In this document: one piece after another, positions 28,002-36,978 of the stretch
Position numbering within the stretch: the first letter of the stretch is position 1
How the letters are laid out: every line of letters starts with the position of its first letter
Assembly (NCBI RefSeq): GCF_024305245.1
Contig: NZ_JAMWYX010000014.1
Coordinates: forward strand, 1-64,000
From: Erythrobacter sp.
GTDB lineage: Bacteria; Pseudomonadota; Alphaproteobacteria; Sphingomonadales; Sphingomonadaceae
Reading direction: 5' to 3'
Length of the DNA: 64,000 nt
Program-made: the position numbers and the translations under genes
Notes under the pieces: generated by a model
What the model was told of the DNA's origin: nothing
Seen by the model: the letters and a program-made list of their open reading frames with translations, nothing else
Database searches by the model: none

Positions 28002-29792
28002 ATGAGCGCGGCCCTTCCTTCCGAATGTCACGATATCCTGCGCCGCACCTTCGGCTTCCCCGGCTTCCGCGGGCAGCAGGAAGCGGTGATCGCGCGGGTG
28101 ATGCAGGGGCAGCACAGCCTCGCGCTGATGCCGACCGGCGCGGGCAAGAGCCTGTGTTATCAGGTGCCGGCGCTCGCCCGCGCAGGCACAGCCATCGTCA
28201 TTTCCCCGCTGATCGCGCTGATGCATGACCAGATCCGCTCGGCCAGCGCAGCGGGCATTCGCGCGGCGTCGATGACATCGGCCGATAGCGATAACGCCGC
28301 CACTGCCGACGCGTTTCGCTCAGGCGCGCTCGATTTGCTGTATGTTGCGCCCGAACGCGCTGCGACCGCCGGTTTCCAGAGCTTGCTGGAGCGGTCGCAA
28401 ATCGCGCTGTTCGCCATCGACGAGGCGCATTGCGTGTCCGAATGGGGGCACGATTTCCGCCCCGATTACCGCAGCCTTCGCCCGGTGCTCGATCGCTTTC
28501 CCGATGTCCCGCGGCTCGCGCTTACTGCCACCGCCGATCCGGCGACGCGGGTGGATATCCTGCGCCAATTGGGCATTCCCGATGACGGTCTGATCGTCGC
28601 CGGGTTCGACCGGCCCAACATCCATTATGCCATTACGCCCAGAGACAACGGCCCGCGCCAGATCGCCGACCTGCTGGCGCGCTTGCCCGGGGCAGGCATC
28701 GTCTACGCGCCGAGCCGCAAGGCCACCGAGGACATCGCCGCCCAGATCGCCCGCACCGGACGGGAGAGTGCGTTCTACCACGCAGGGCTAGACCCGGAAC
28801 GCCGCGCCGCCACGCAGGCCGCGTTCGTGCGGTCGGAAAGCATGGTGATGGTCGCCACCATCGCGTTCGGCATGGGGATCGACAAGCCCGACGTCCGCTT
28901 CGTGATCCACGCCGGGCTGCCCAAGTCGATCGAGGCCTATTATCAGGAAACCGGCCGCGCGGGCCGCGATGGCGATCCCGCCGAAGCGCATCTGTTCTGG
29001 GGCGTCAGCGACTTTTCCCGCGCGCGCCAGTGGCTGAACGATGTCGAGCCAGAACGGTTGGCCGGCGAGCAGGCGCGCTTGAACAGTCTCGCCGCACTGG
29101 TCGAAACGCCGGAGTGCCGCCGCGCGATCCTGCTCCGGCATTTCGGCGAGCACCCGCCTGCGCAGTGCGGCAATTGCGACAATTGCGCCAATCCGCCGCA
29201 GGTGGTGGATACGACCGAACTGGCGCAGAAACTGCTCTCGGCGGTCTATCGCACCGGGCAGAGCTTCGGCATCGGCCATATCGAAAAGGTGCTGACCGGG
29301 GCGAGCGACGAACGCATCACGTCCCGCGCGCACGATAAACTATCGGTGTTCGGCATTGTCGGCGCGCAGGAGGCACGGCTGCTGCGCCCGCTCGCGCGGA
29401 CGCTGGCGGCGCGCGGAATCCTGGCGGCGACCGAGCATGGCGGGCTGATGCTGGGGCCGGAGGCGCGCAGCGTGCTGAAGGGCGAAGCCGCAGTTGCCAT
29501 AGCGGAGCCGCCGGTGCGGCAGCGCCGTGGCCAGCGCACGCGGGACGGGGGCGCGCCCAACCCGGTCGGCAACCCGCTGTTCGAGGCGCTGCGGAACCGG
29601 CGCAAGGAACTCGCCAGCGAACACGGCATCCCGGCCTATGTCATCTTCCATGATTCGGTGCTGCGCGACATGGCGCATCGCTGTCCGGAGACGCTCGCCG
29701 AACTGGGCACGATCTCGGGCGTTGGCACAAAGAAGCTGGAGACGTGGGGGGCGGATTTCTGCGCGGTGATCCGCGATCACCTGCGCGCCTAA
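28002..29792 (+). CDS. recQ: ATP-dependent DNA helicase RecQ
   Basis: 3'-5' DNA helicase for recombinational repair. It has 596 residues: Walker A TGAGKSLCYQ near residue 45-54, DEAH box AIDEAHCVSEWGHDF, helicase motif VI QETGRAGRDG, the RecQ zinc-binding cysteines (PECRRAILLRHF, then CGNCDNC), the winged-helix RQC domain and a C-terminal HRDC domain (LFEALRNRRKELASEHGIPA). All parts are complete. ATG at 28002; the last codons overlap the convergent TonB-like gene by four bases. Confidence 0.96.
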   Translation: MSAALPSECHDILRRTFGFPGFRGQQEAVIARVMQGQHSLALMPTGAGKSLCYQVPALARAGTAIVISPLIALMHDQIRSASAAGIRAASMTSADSDNAATADAFRSGALDLLYVAPERAATAGFQSLLERSQIALFAIDEAHCVSEWGHDFRPDYRSLRPVLDRFPDVPRLALTATADPATRVDILRQLGIPDDGLIVAGFDRPNIHYAITPRDNGPRQIADLLARLPGAGIVYAPSRKATEDIAAQIARTGRESAFYHAGLDPERRAATQAAFVRSESMVMVATIAFGMGIDKPDVRFVIHAGLPKSIEAYYQETGRAGRDGDPAEAHLFWGVSDFSRARQWLNDVEPERLAGEQARLNSLAALVETPECRRAILLRHFGEHPPAQCGNCDNCANPPQVVDTTELAQKLLSAVYRTGQSFGIGHIEKVLTGASDERITSRAHDKLSVFGIVGAQEARLLRPLARTLAARGILAATEHGGLMLGPEARSVLKGEAAVAIAEPPVRQRRGQRTRDGGAPNPVGNPLFEALRNRRKELASEHGIPAYVIFHDSVLRDMAHRCPETLAELGTISGVGTKKLETWGADFCAVIRDHLRA

Positions 29793-30622
29793 CGCTGCGG
29801 GCGGCTTTCCAGTCCGTAATCGATCCTGATCCGCACCCATGATCCGAACTGTTCGCGTCCGCCGACGCGGGCGGGGCGCACCCGGAACTGCCACGCCGCC
29901 GCCATCACCGCGCGCCCGATCTGCGAGCCTTGCGGGCTTTCATTCAGCAGCACGCAGTCTTCGACATAATAATCGGGCACGGTCCGGCAGGCGATCAGCG
30001 CCGCAGAGGGAGGGGTGGCGGTGGACAGGTAGCCGCGCAATTCCTGCCGCGTCGGTTCACGGTACCAGCGCGCGGCATAGAGCGGCTCGCCATTGGGCGC
30101 GGTGCCGACCTGCTCGCTATCGCCCGCGCTGCGCGGATCGCCGGTATCGGCTGGGCCGTAACTGCGATTGGGCCTGATTCGCGCCCCGATCTTGGGCGGG
30201 GTGGGGCTGGGTTGAGCTTCCGGCTCAGGCGGTGCAGGCGCGGAAGGTGGCGGAGCAGCGGGAAGGGGGGCAAGCGCAAGCGGCGAGGGGCGCAGCGGCT
30301 GCGGCTGGGGCAGCGATTGCTCTGGCACCGGCTGCGTTTCCTGCGGGGTCGCGGCCTCTGCGGCTTCCTCGGGCTGCGAGTCGGCTTGCGGCTCGGGCGG
30401 TGCGGCAAATTCGACGGCGGTGAATTCTGTCACCACCGCTTCGCTGTCCGGATCGCCTGCAATCTGCGCGCCCAGAGTGAACAGCAGCGCCACGATCAGC
30501 GCCTCGATGGCCAGCGCGATGGCAAGACTGATTGCACGCTGCCGCCGCCGCCCGCCCCATGCGGCAGGCGCGCTGACGGGCCGCTCGGCCACCATTGCTG
30601 AAGGATCGTCCGTAATCGCCAA
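29789..30622 (-). CDS. TonB-like membrane protein with proline-rich linker
   Basis: Protein of 277 residues: cytoplasmic N-terminus, one membrane helix (about 31-52, ISLAIALAIEALIVALLFTL), then a Pro/Glu/Gln/Ala-rich periplasmic linker of about 90 residues and a C-terminal globular domain ending WVRIRIDYGLESRP. This is the TonB layout. The C-terminal domain has two cysteines (ACRTVPDYYVEDC) and AWQFRVRPARVGG, which resembles TonB-family domains of sphingomonads. No ExbB/ExbD is adjacent, so the partner is unknown. ATG at 30622. Confidence 0.6.
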   Translation of the reverse strand: MAITDDPSAMVAERPVSAPAAWGGRRRQRAISLAIALAIEALIVALLFTLGAQIAGDPDSEAVVTEFTAVEFAAPPEPQADSQPEEAAEAATPQETQPVPEQSLPQPQPLRPSPLALAPLPAAPPPSAPAPPEPEAQPSPTPPKIGARIRPNRSYGPADTGDPRSAGDSEQVGTAPNGEPLYAARWYREPTRQELRGYLSTATPPSAALIACRTVPDYYVEDCVLLNESPQGSQIGRAVMAAAWQFRVRPARVGGREQFGSWVRIRIDYGLESRPQR

Positions 30623-30668
30623 TGCGCCCTTGATCGGCCGCGGGTTAGGGGAAGCGCGGCCGTGCGCG

Positions 30669-30717
30669 GCCTCTTAACCCGTCATCAGCCGATAGGATAG
30701 CGCTTCGGCCATATGCA
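30669..30717. repeat. Duplicated comM 3' end, outer copy
   Basis: 41 bp (30669-30709) identical to 31508-31548, then 7 more matching bases after one mismatch. Read on the minus strand it encodes AEALSYRLMTG and a stop, that is, the C-terminus of ComM preceded by a diverged MHM. The genuine comM end is the other copy; the LuxR/DUF4019 gene lies exactly between them. Confidence 0.9.
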
Positions 30718-30750
30718 TGCCGCGGAAGGTCGCAGCGGCGGTGCGAGCAG

Positions 30751-31506
30751 TTACCGGATGAAGTAGCCGATCACTTTCCAGCGGCCGTCTTCCTTGCCCA
30801 GCACCACGCGTTCAACGGCGTCCTTCCGGTTGGAGAATTCGCTCCCAAACTCGAGAATCAGGTACTCGCCCGCAGGCAGCCCTGGAAGCGCGCTGGCAGC
30901 CGCATTCGCAGCCAGTGTGCGGCTTTCGATAGCAACGAAAGGCTCCCGCGCAGATGTCACTGCCTGTGCGAGCTGCTGCGCCGAAAGCGAATCGCGCATC
31001 GACCGGCCCGAAGTCTCGATCGCCCGGCCCCAATCGCTTGCATCGATCAAGGCGAGCCAATCCCGGGCGGGCTGTTCGCCGGTCCGGTCATCGGCGCGGA
31101 TCGCGACTTCGCCGTTGGTTGCGTTGTCGTAGGGTGCGGCTGTCATGGCAACGGCGGCGATAATGATGGCAAGCATGAGCATTCCTCCGATCAGCCAGAC
31201 GAGGAATGAACCACGACCGGCGCCTGGTGATGCATCCACGTCACGCGGATCGGTTGTTAGTGCACCCCCCATTTCATTGCGTGCAAGATTTTCGGGGGGT
31301 GTTACTGCCTCGTGCTGGGCGAGCAGTCGCGCCGCTGCCTTGCTGCTCGGCACGCCCAGTTTGCGGCGGGCCTCACGCAATCGGTCGTTGACCGTGTGAA
31401 CCGAGATGCCGAGCTCCGCAGCCATCGATTTGCTGTCGTGGCCGTTTAGCAGAAGACGCAGGGTCTCCCGCTCGCGCTCGGTCAGCTTGTCGACGGGACT
31501 GCTCAT
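30751..31506 (-). CDS. LuxR-type HTH protein with membrane helix and DUF4019 domain
   Basis: Three-part protein of 251 residues. Residues about 3-66 are a LuxR/GerE HTH (LTERERETLRLLLNGHDSKS, then ISVHTVNDRLREARRKLG). Residues about 101-123 are a single membrane helix. Residues about 145-251 form an extracytoplasmic DUF4019-like domain (ARDWLALIDASDWGRAIETS, then WKVIGYFIR). The DNA-binding part would be cytoplasmic and the sensor outside, a one-component membrane regulator. The start codon at 31506 abuts the comM repeat. The gene is bracketed by a 41-bp direct repeat, so it looks inserted next to comM. Confidence 0.8.
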   Translation of the reverse strand: MSSPVDKLTERERETLRLLLNGHDSKSMAAELGISVHTVNDRLREARRKLGVPSSKAAARLLAQHEAVTPPENLARNEMGGALTTDPRDVDASPGAGRGSFLVWLIGGMLMLAIIIAAVAMTAAPYDNATNGEVAIRADDRTGEQPARDWLALIDASDWGRAIETSGRSMRDSLSAQQLAQAVTSAREPFVAIESRTLAANAAASALPGLPAGEYLILEFGSEFSNRKDAVERVVLGKEDGRWKVIGYFIR

Positions 31507-31507
31507 C

Positions 31508-31556
31508 GCCTCTTAACCCGTCATCAGCCGATAGGATAGCGCTTCGGCAATATGCA
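31508..31556. repeat. Duplicated comM 3' end, inner copy
   Basis: The inner copy of the 41-bp direct repeat. It spans the true 3' end and stop codon of comM and begins one base from the start codon of the LuxR/DUF4019 gene. The offset between copies is 839 bp. Confidence 0.9.
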
Positions 31557-33003
31557 CGCGGCTGACCGTGTCGGCTCCGGCGAGGTCGGCGATGGTGCGC
31601 GCGACCCGCAGCATTCTTGTATAGCCGCGCGCCGAGAGGCGCAGCTTTTCCGCCGCCTGCAACAGCAGCTTGCGCCCGGCTTCGTCAGGGGTGGCAAAGG
31701 TATCGAGCTTTTCGCCTTCCAGCTCGGCGTTGGAGCGCACGCCGCGCTGCGTCTGGCGCGCGCGGGCGGCGGCGACGCGGGCCGCCACTTCGGCGCTGCC
31801 TTCGGCGGGCGGGGGCAGCGCCATGTCGATCGCGCTGACGGCGGCGACATGGACGTGCAGATCGATCCGGTCGAGCAGCGGGCCGGATAGCCGCGCCTGA
31901 TAATCACCCACGCAGCGCGGATACTTGTTGCAGTTGCGCGCCGGATCGCCCGCATATCCGCAGCGGCACGGGTTCATCGCGGCGACCAGCTGCACGCGCG
32001 CGGGGAAGGTCACATGCGCATTGGCGCGGGCGACATCGACCTTGCCGGTTTCCAGCGGCTGGCGCAGCGAATCGAGCACCGGACGCTGGAATTCGGGCAG
32101 TTCGTCGAGGAACAATACGCCCAGATGCGCCAGGCTGACCTCGCCCGGGCGCACTTTCAACCCGCCGCCGGTCAGCGCCGCCATGCTGGCCGAATGATGC
32201 GGGGCGCGGAACGGGCGCGCGCGGCTGATGCGTCCGGCCTCCAGCGTACCGGCGACCGATTGCACCATCGACACCTCCAGCGCCTCGGCCGGGGCGAGAT
32301 CGGGGAGGATGCCGGGCAGGCAGCTCGCCAGCAGGCTCTTGCCCGAACCCGGCGGGCCGACCATCAGCAGGTTGTGCCCGCCCGCAGCCGCGATTTCGAG
32401 TGCGCGCTTGGCGGTTTCCTGCCCCTTCAACTGCTTCAGATCATTGCCGATCGCGGCATCGGCCACGGCCCCGCGCGGCGGCTCGTCCAGCACGAGGCTG
32501 CCCTTGAGATGCCCCATCAGGCTGACCAGATCGCGCGGGGCGAGCACCGGGACACCGCTGGCCCAGCGCGCCTCCGGCCCCTGTTCGGCGGGGCAGATCA
32601 GCCCGGCGCCCTGTTCGCTGGCATGCAGCGCGGCGATCAGCACGCCGGGGCTGGCGACCACGCGGCCATCCAGCGCCAGTTCCCCCACCGCGATCCAGTC
32701 GCCCAACTGTTCGGCATCGGTCACGCCCATCGCCGCGAGCAGGGCGAGGGCGATCGGCAGGTCGTAATGCGATCCATCCTTGGGCAGATCGGCGGGCGAC
32801 AGGTTGATGGTGATCCGCTTCGGCGGCAGCGCGAGGCCCATCGCCGACAGTGCCGATTGCACGCGTTCGCGGCTTTCGCTCACGGCTTTATCGGGCAGGC
32901 CGACCACGGTGAAGCGCGGCATGCCGGGCGCGACCTGGCATTGCACTTCGACGGCGCGCGCCTCCAGCCCGAGATAGGCAACGGTTCTGACCAGCGCGAC
33001 CAT
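31513..33003 (-). CDS. comM: YifB/ComM family Mg-chelatase-like AAA ATPase
   Basis: Hexameric helicase that extends branch migration during natural transformation (ComM) in studied species. It has 496 residues from ATG 33003. The N-terminal Lon-like domain (MVALVRTVAYLGLEARAVEV, VGLPDKAVSESRERVQSAL) precedes the Mg-chelatase domain with Walker A GPPGSGKS at 216-223, Walker B VLFLDELPEF and the CNPCRCGYAG-type loop (AAMNPCRCGYAGDP). The C-terminal MgChI lid ends AEALSYRLMTG. Longer upstream frames are not part of it. Confidence 0.94.
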   Translation of the reverse strand: MVALVRTVAYLGLEARAVEVQCQVAPGMPRFTVVGLPDKAVSESRERVQSALSAMGLALPPKRITINLSPADLPKDGSHYDLPIALALLAAMGVTDAEQLGDWIAVGELALDGRVVASPGVLIAALHASEQGAGLICPAEQGPEARWASGVPVLAPRDLVSLMGHLKGSLVLDEPPRGAVADAAIGNDLKQLKGQETAKRALEIAAAGGHNLLMVGPPGSGKSLLASCLPGILPDLAPAEALEVSMVQSVAGTLEAGRISRARPFRAPHHSASMAALTGGGLKVRPGEVSLAHLGVLFLDELPEFQRPVLDSLRQPLETGKVDVARANAHVTFPARVQLVAAMNPCRCGYAGDPARNCNKYPRCVGDYQARLSGPLLDRIDLHVHVAAVSAIDMALPPPAEGSAEVAARVAAARARQTQRGVRSNAELEGEKLDTFATPDEAGRKLLLQAAEKLRLSARGYTRMLRVARTIADLAGADTVSRVHIAEALSYRLMTG

Positions 33004-33142
33004 CTGCTTGCCCCTTATCCTCCCAGCCCGACTTAGTGCAGCCATAAGAGAAGCTTGTCGAGCGGCTTGGGGGCAGTGGTAAGGCTTTTTTAAAGCATAA
33101 ATCTTGGCAATTTCGGAACGGGCGCGGGGCCATTGTGCCGCC

Positions 33143-34201
33143 ATGACCCGCGCCTTTGCCTTCATCCTTGCCGCTTGCGCGCTGCTGCTGCCCGCCGCGC
33201 CGGCGCTCGCCCAATCGGGCGCGCGGGTGGTGGAGCGCATCAGCTGGGTCGAGGAATGGGATCCGGCGACGGAACGCTGGGTGCGGGTCGATGAAAGCCC
33301 CACGAGCGTGGCTTCCGCGACTTATCACAGCGGTGCCACCGTCACCCGCGCGGAGACTTTCGTAGATGGTGTGACCATCACCGAAACCGTGATCGAGGAG
33401 CCGGTACGCTTCATCGCCCGTCCGGCGCTGCGGGCTGGGGCGGAGCAGGGTCTTGCGCAATATGGCCCGTTCCGTGTCCTCGACGGTCGGCGCGCGGCGC
33501 TGGTCGATTCGACCGATATCGGCTCCCCGCAAGCGTTCGAAGCGATGCTGGCCGCATTTCCGGGGCTGGAGGTGATCGAGTTTCTCGATGCGCCCGGCAC
33601 CCGCAACGATCTTGCCAATCTCAAGCTGGGCCGGGCGATCCGCGCGGCGGGGCTGGCGACTTATGTGCCCGAAGGCGGATCGGCGCGGTCTGGCGCGGTC
33701 GAGCTGTTTCTGGCCGGAACGCATCGCAGCATCGCGCCCGGCGCGTTGTTCGCGGTGCATTCGTGGCGCGACGAGGCCGGGCGCGAGCCTGCCGACTTCG
33801 CTGCCGATGCGCCCTCCAACCGGCTCTATCTGGATTACTATGCCGAAATGGGCATGAGCGATGAGGAGGCCCGCGCCTTTTACGCGATGACCAATTCGGT
33901 GCCGCATGCCGGTGCGTTGTGGCTGAAGGGTAGCGAAATGGCGCACTGGATCGCGCCTGAAGCTGCCCCGGCGACCGCAGAACCCGCCGTGATCGAGCCG
34001 TTGCTGGCGGAGCCGGTGCTGCTCGCGGCCTTGCCCGACCATTGCGTGCTGGACGAGGATGCGCAGGCTGCCTTGGCGCTGGCGGCCGGGCGCGTGGCTG
34101 CGCTGCCATGGTTTGGCGCTATCGATTTCTGGGCCGATCCGGCCCCCCGCCTTGCCCTTGCGCCATTGGCGCTGCTTGACTCGCCCACGGCTTTCCCATA
34201 A
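33143..34201 (+). CDS. Periplasmic ClpP-like (COG3904-type) protein
   Basis: Exported protein of 352 residues. The signal peptide reads MTRAFAFILAACALLLPAAP and is cleaved after ALA. The middle (about 115-260) follows the plan of COG3904 periplasmic ClpP/crotonase-fold proteins: GSPQAFEAMLAAFPGLEVIE, LKLGRAIRAAGLATYVPEGG, LFLAGTHRSIAPGALFAVHS. The usual C-x-SAC serine region reads GGSARSGAVEL, so the cysteines are gone and activity is uncertain. I start at ATG 33143, not the earlier TTG, because the signal peptide begins there. It is divergent from comM and 75 bp before rpmH. Confidence 0.55.
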   Translation: MTRAFAFILAACALLLPAAPALAQSGARVVERISWVEEWDPATERWVRVDESPTSVASATYHSGATVTRAETFVDGVTITETVIEEPVRFIARPALRAGAEQGLAQYGPFRVLDGRRAALVDSTDIGSPQAFEAMLAAFPGLEVIEFLDAPGTRNDLANLKLGRAIRAAGLATYVPEGGSARSGAVELFLAGTHRSIAPGALFAVHSWRDEAGREPADFAADAPSNRLYLDYYAEMGMSDEEARAFYAMTNSVPHAGALWLKGSEMAHWIAPEAAPATAEPAVIEPLLAEPVLLAALPDHCVLDEDAQAALALAAGRVAALPWFGAIDFWADPAPRLALAPLALLDSPTAFP

Positions 34202-34276
34202 GCGCGCCCACCTGATAGTGGCTGCCCTGCGGTGGCCGCGCGCCGGAATGCCGGCTCCAGTTTTTTCGAGGATGAT

Positions 34277-34411
34277 ATGAAGCGGACGTTCCAACCCAGC
34301 AATCTCGTGCGTGCCCGTCGCCACGGCTTCTTCGCGCGCAAGGCGACCCCCGGTGGCCGCAAGGTGCTGCGCGCCCGTCGCAACCGCGGCCGCAAGAAGC
34401 TCTGCGCTTAA
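34277..34411 (+). CDS. rpmH: 50S ribosomal protein L34
   Basis: 44-residue ribosomal protein: [20 protein letters not shown], then [20 protein letters not shown] and KLCA. Complete. GAGGAT precedes the ATG at 34277. It heads the conserved rpmH-rnpA-yidD-yidC-yihA cluster. Confidence 0.98.
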   Translation: MKRTFQPSNLVRARRHGFFARKATPGGRKVLRARRNRGRKKLCA

Positions 34412-34437
34412 TTTTCTGGCGCCCTCAGGCGCCGGGC

Positions 34438-34520
34438 GCAGGCCGTCCGGCCTGCTTGGCTTTCGCGGCATAAGCCGCGGCGGGCATTCGTCCTTGCGGG
34501 CTCCCTTCGGGAGCCCGTTT
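34438..34520 (+). promoter_or_regulatory. Three consecutive stem-loops between rpmH and rnpA
   Basis: Perfect hairpins GCAGGCCG-TC-CGGCCTGC (34438-34455), CGCGGC-ATAA-GCCGCG (34464-34479) and CGGGCTCCC-TTC-GGGAGCCCG (34497-34517). The last is followed by TTTGCG, so it may be a partial terminator that lets rpmH be expressed far above rnpA. No open reading frame lies here. Confidence 0.6.
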
Positions 34521-34537
34521 GCGTTATCGGCCAACTC

Positions 34538-34915
34538 ATGATCTCGGTCATCACCAAACGCGCGGATTTTCTTCGCGCCAACTCCGGCACTCGCAATGCG
34601 CGCGCTGGATTCGTGCTATTGACCCGCCCGAACGATGGGCAGGGCATCCGCTTCGGTATCACCGTCACCAAGAAGATCGGCAATGCCGTGGTGCGCAACC
34701 GGATGAAGCGGCGGTTTCGTGAATTGCTGCGCGCCGCGTTGCCGACGCAGGGCCTGCCCGATCACGATCATGTGCTGATCGGCCGCGCGGGCGGGGTGGA
34801 GCGTGATTTCGCGCTTCTGGCCGACGAACTTGGCCGCGCTCTGGAACGCGCGCGTGAAGGCAAGGGCGATCCATCGGGCGGGCGGCGACCACGAAAAGGG
34901 AATCGCGGGCGGTGA
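34538..34915 (+). CDS. rnpA: Ribonuclease P protein component
   Basis: Protein subunit of RNase P, which matures the 5' end of tRNAs. It has 125 residues. The conserved RNR motif is in [20 protein letters not shown], with RFGITVTKK just before. The C-terminus is a basic, disordered tail ([14 protein letters not shown]). ATG at 34538. It overlaps yidD by four bases. Confidence 0.95.
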   Translation: MISVITKRADFLRANSGTRNARAGFVLLTRPNDGQGIRFGITVTKKIGNAVVRNRMKRRFRELLRAALPTQGLPDHDHVLIGRAGGVERDFALLADELGRALERAREGKGDPSGGRRPRKGNRGR

Positions 34916-35121
34916 AGCGCGTTCTCATCCTTATTGCGCGGGGCTGGCAGCTTGGCCCTTCGCGCATCCTTCCGCCATCGTGCCGCTATGCGCCTTCGTG
35001 CAGCGAATACGCGATTCAGGCGATTGGCAAGTATGGTGCGGCAAAGGGTGGATGGATGGCGTTTAAGCGGCTAATGCGCTGCCACCCTTGGGGCGGGCAT
35101 GGGCACGATCCGGTGCCGTAG
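34912..35121 (+). CDS. yidD: Membrane protein insertion efficiency factor YidD
   Basis: 69-residue membrane-associated protein that aids YidC-dependent insertion. Family hallmarks: [18 protein letters not shown] with the three conserved cysteines (the third, [15 protein letters not shown], is at the C-terminus) and an N-terminal amphipathic helix [17 protein letters not shown] start at 34912 overlapping the rnpA stop. It is very close to the typical length. Confidence 0.94.
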   Translation: MKRVLILIARGWQLGPSRILPPSCRYAPSCSEYAIQAIGKYGAAKGGWMAFKRLMRCHPWGGHGHDPVP

Positions 35122-35198
35122 CCAGACCTTTGGGGCTGGAAATCGAACCGTTCTAATCCCATAATACACCTCGTCTCGTACTTTTTCAGGGCATTATC

Positions 35199-36977
35199 TT
35201 GGACAATCAGCGTAATCTCCTGCTCGCCGTCGTGCTTTCCGGCCTGCTCCTGCTCGGTTGGGAAGTGGGCGTGAGCTATCTCTACCCGCAAGCGTCGTTG
35301 ACCGCGCCGATGAACGAGGCTGATCCGGCTGCGCAAACCAGCGCTGCCGGTGCGCCGGGCACCAGCACGGTTGCTGGCGATCTGGGCGGAGATGCCGCAC
35401 CGGCGCAGAAGGTCGATCTGTCCGCCGCGCTTGCCAGCCCGGATCGGGTGGTGATCGATACGCCGCGCATCGCCGGTTCGATCAACCTTGTCGGCGCGCG
35501 GATCGATGATGTCGTGCTCAAGGATTACCGGCAGGAAGTGGACAAGGATTCCGGCCCTGTCCGCCTGTTCGCGCCCGAAGCGACGCCGGATCAGTATTTT
35601 GCCGAGTTCGGCTTCGTCACCGGCGGAGCGCGCCAGCCCTCCAACGCCCGCTGGCAGGCCGATGGCGGCAGGCTGACGCCCGATAGCCCCGTTACCCTGA
35701 CCCGCACCGGTCCGGACGGGATCACCTATTCGATCCGCTTTGCGGTCGATGAAAATTACATGATCACCGCCACCCAGACCGCCAGCAATACGAGCGAGAC
35801 TGCGGCGATCATCCAGCCGTTCGCGCTGATCAAGCGCACCGATCGCAACGCCACCCCCGATCAGTTCATTGCCCATTCCGGTCCCGTCGGCGTGTTCGGC
35901 GGGACGCTGTGGGACCCGCATTCCTATAGCGAACTGGCCGAACTCGGTCGCGAGACCCCGGAAGGCGCGGCGAGCTGGCTGGGCTTTACCGATCAGTACT
36001 GGCTTTCCGCGCTGGTGCCCGGTGCCGCAGGGCAGGCGAGCGGCGAAACCGACAGCACCGGCTTCCGCGCGCTGGGCGACAACCTGTTCCGTTCCGATCT
36101 CATCTACGCCGCCGAAACCGTGCCCGCAGGCGGCAGCGTGACGCAGGCCACCCGCCTTTACGCTGGGGCCAAGGACAGCGAAATTCTCGATTCCTACGAA
36201 GATGCGGGGATCACCTATTTCGGCAAGGCGATCAGCTGGGGCTGGTTCGAAGTCGTTGAAAAGCCGATTCTGTGGCTGCTTCGTACGCTGAACGGGCTGG
36301 TCGGCAATTTCGGCGTGGCGATCATCCTGCTCACCGTGGTCATCCGCGCTCTGATGTTCCCGATCGCGCAGAAGGGCTTTGCCTCGATGGCGTCGATGAA
36401 GGCCGTCCAGCCGAAGATGAAAGAGATCCAGGAACGCTTCAAGGACGACAAGCAGCGCCAGCAGCAGGAAATCATGAAGCTGTACAAGGACGAGAAGGTC
36501 AATCCCTTGTCCGGCTGCCTGCCGATGCTGATCCAGATTCCGATCTTCTTTGCGCTCTACAAGGTGCTGGTGCTGGCGATCGAGATGCGGCACGAACCCT
36601 TCGCGCTGTGGATCAGGGATCTGTCCGCGCCCGATCCGGCGCATATCCTCAACCTGTTCGGGCTGCTGCCGTTCGAAGTCGCAGGCTTCCTGGCGATCGG
36701 TCCGCTCGCGATTCTGCTCGGCATCACCATGTGGCTGACCTTCAAGCTCAACCCGACCGCGATGGACCCGATCCAGCAGCAGATGTTCTCGATCATGCCG
36801 TGGATTCTGATGTTCGTGATGGCGCCGTTCGCGGCGGGCCTGTTGCTGTACTGGGTGACATCGAACCTCCTGACGCTGGCCCAGCAGAGCTACCTCTACT
36901 CCAAGCACCCGCAGCTGAAGGCCGCGAGCGCGAAAGAGAAGGACAAGGCCGAGACCAAGAAGGCGGCAAAGAGCTAG
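35199..36977 (+). CDS. yidC: Membrane protein insertase YidC
   Basis: Inner-membrane insertase that works alone or with SecYEG. It has 592 residues: N-terminal helix (about 6-24, LLLAVVLSGLLLLGWEVGV), a large periplasmic P1 domain, then five C-terminal membrane helices with the hydrophilic groove region (KGFASMASMKAVQPKMKEIQ, then QQQEIMKLYKDEKVNPLSGC). It starts with TTG at 35199 (MDNQRNLLLA), preceded by CAGGG; the MDNQRN start is typical and no ATG fits. The Lys-rich C-terminal tail is typical of the family. The adjacent GTP-binding protein starts two bases later. Confidence 0.95.
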   Translation: MDNQRNLLLAVVLSGLLLLGWEVGVSYLYPQASLTAPMNEADPAAQTSAAGAPGTSTVAGDLGGDAAPAQKVDLSAALASPDRVVIDTPRIAGSINLVGARIDDVVLKDYRQEVDKDSGPVRLFAPEATPDQYFAEFGFVTGGARQPSNARWQADGGRLTPDSPVTLTRTGPDGITYSIRFAVDENYMITATQTASNTSETAAIIQPFALIKRTDRNATPDQFIAHSGPVGVFGGTLWDPHSYSELAELGRETPEGAASWLGFTDQYWLSALVPGAAGQASGETDSTGFRALGDNLFRSDLIYAAETVPAGGSVTQATRLYAGAKDSEILDSYEDAGITYFGKAISWGWFEVVEKPILWLLRTLNGLVGNFGVAIILLTVVIRALMFPIAQKGFASMASMKAVQPKMKEIQERFKDDKQRQQQEIMKLYKDEKVNPLSGCLPMLIQIPIFFALYKVLVLAIEMRHEPFALWIRDLSAPDPAHILNLFGLLPFEVAGFLAIGPLAILLGITMWLTFKLNPTAMDPIQQQMFSIMPWILMFVMAPFAAGLLLYWVTSNLLTLAQQSYLYSKHPQLKAASAKEKDKAETKKAAKS

Positions 36978-36978
36978 C

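Noticed and set aside
34202..34276. oriC beside rpmH
   Set aside because: In many bacteria dnaA/oriC lies near rpmH, but no dnaA gene and no cluster of DnaA boxes is seen here.
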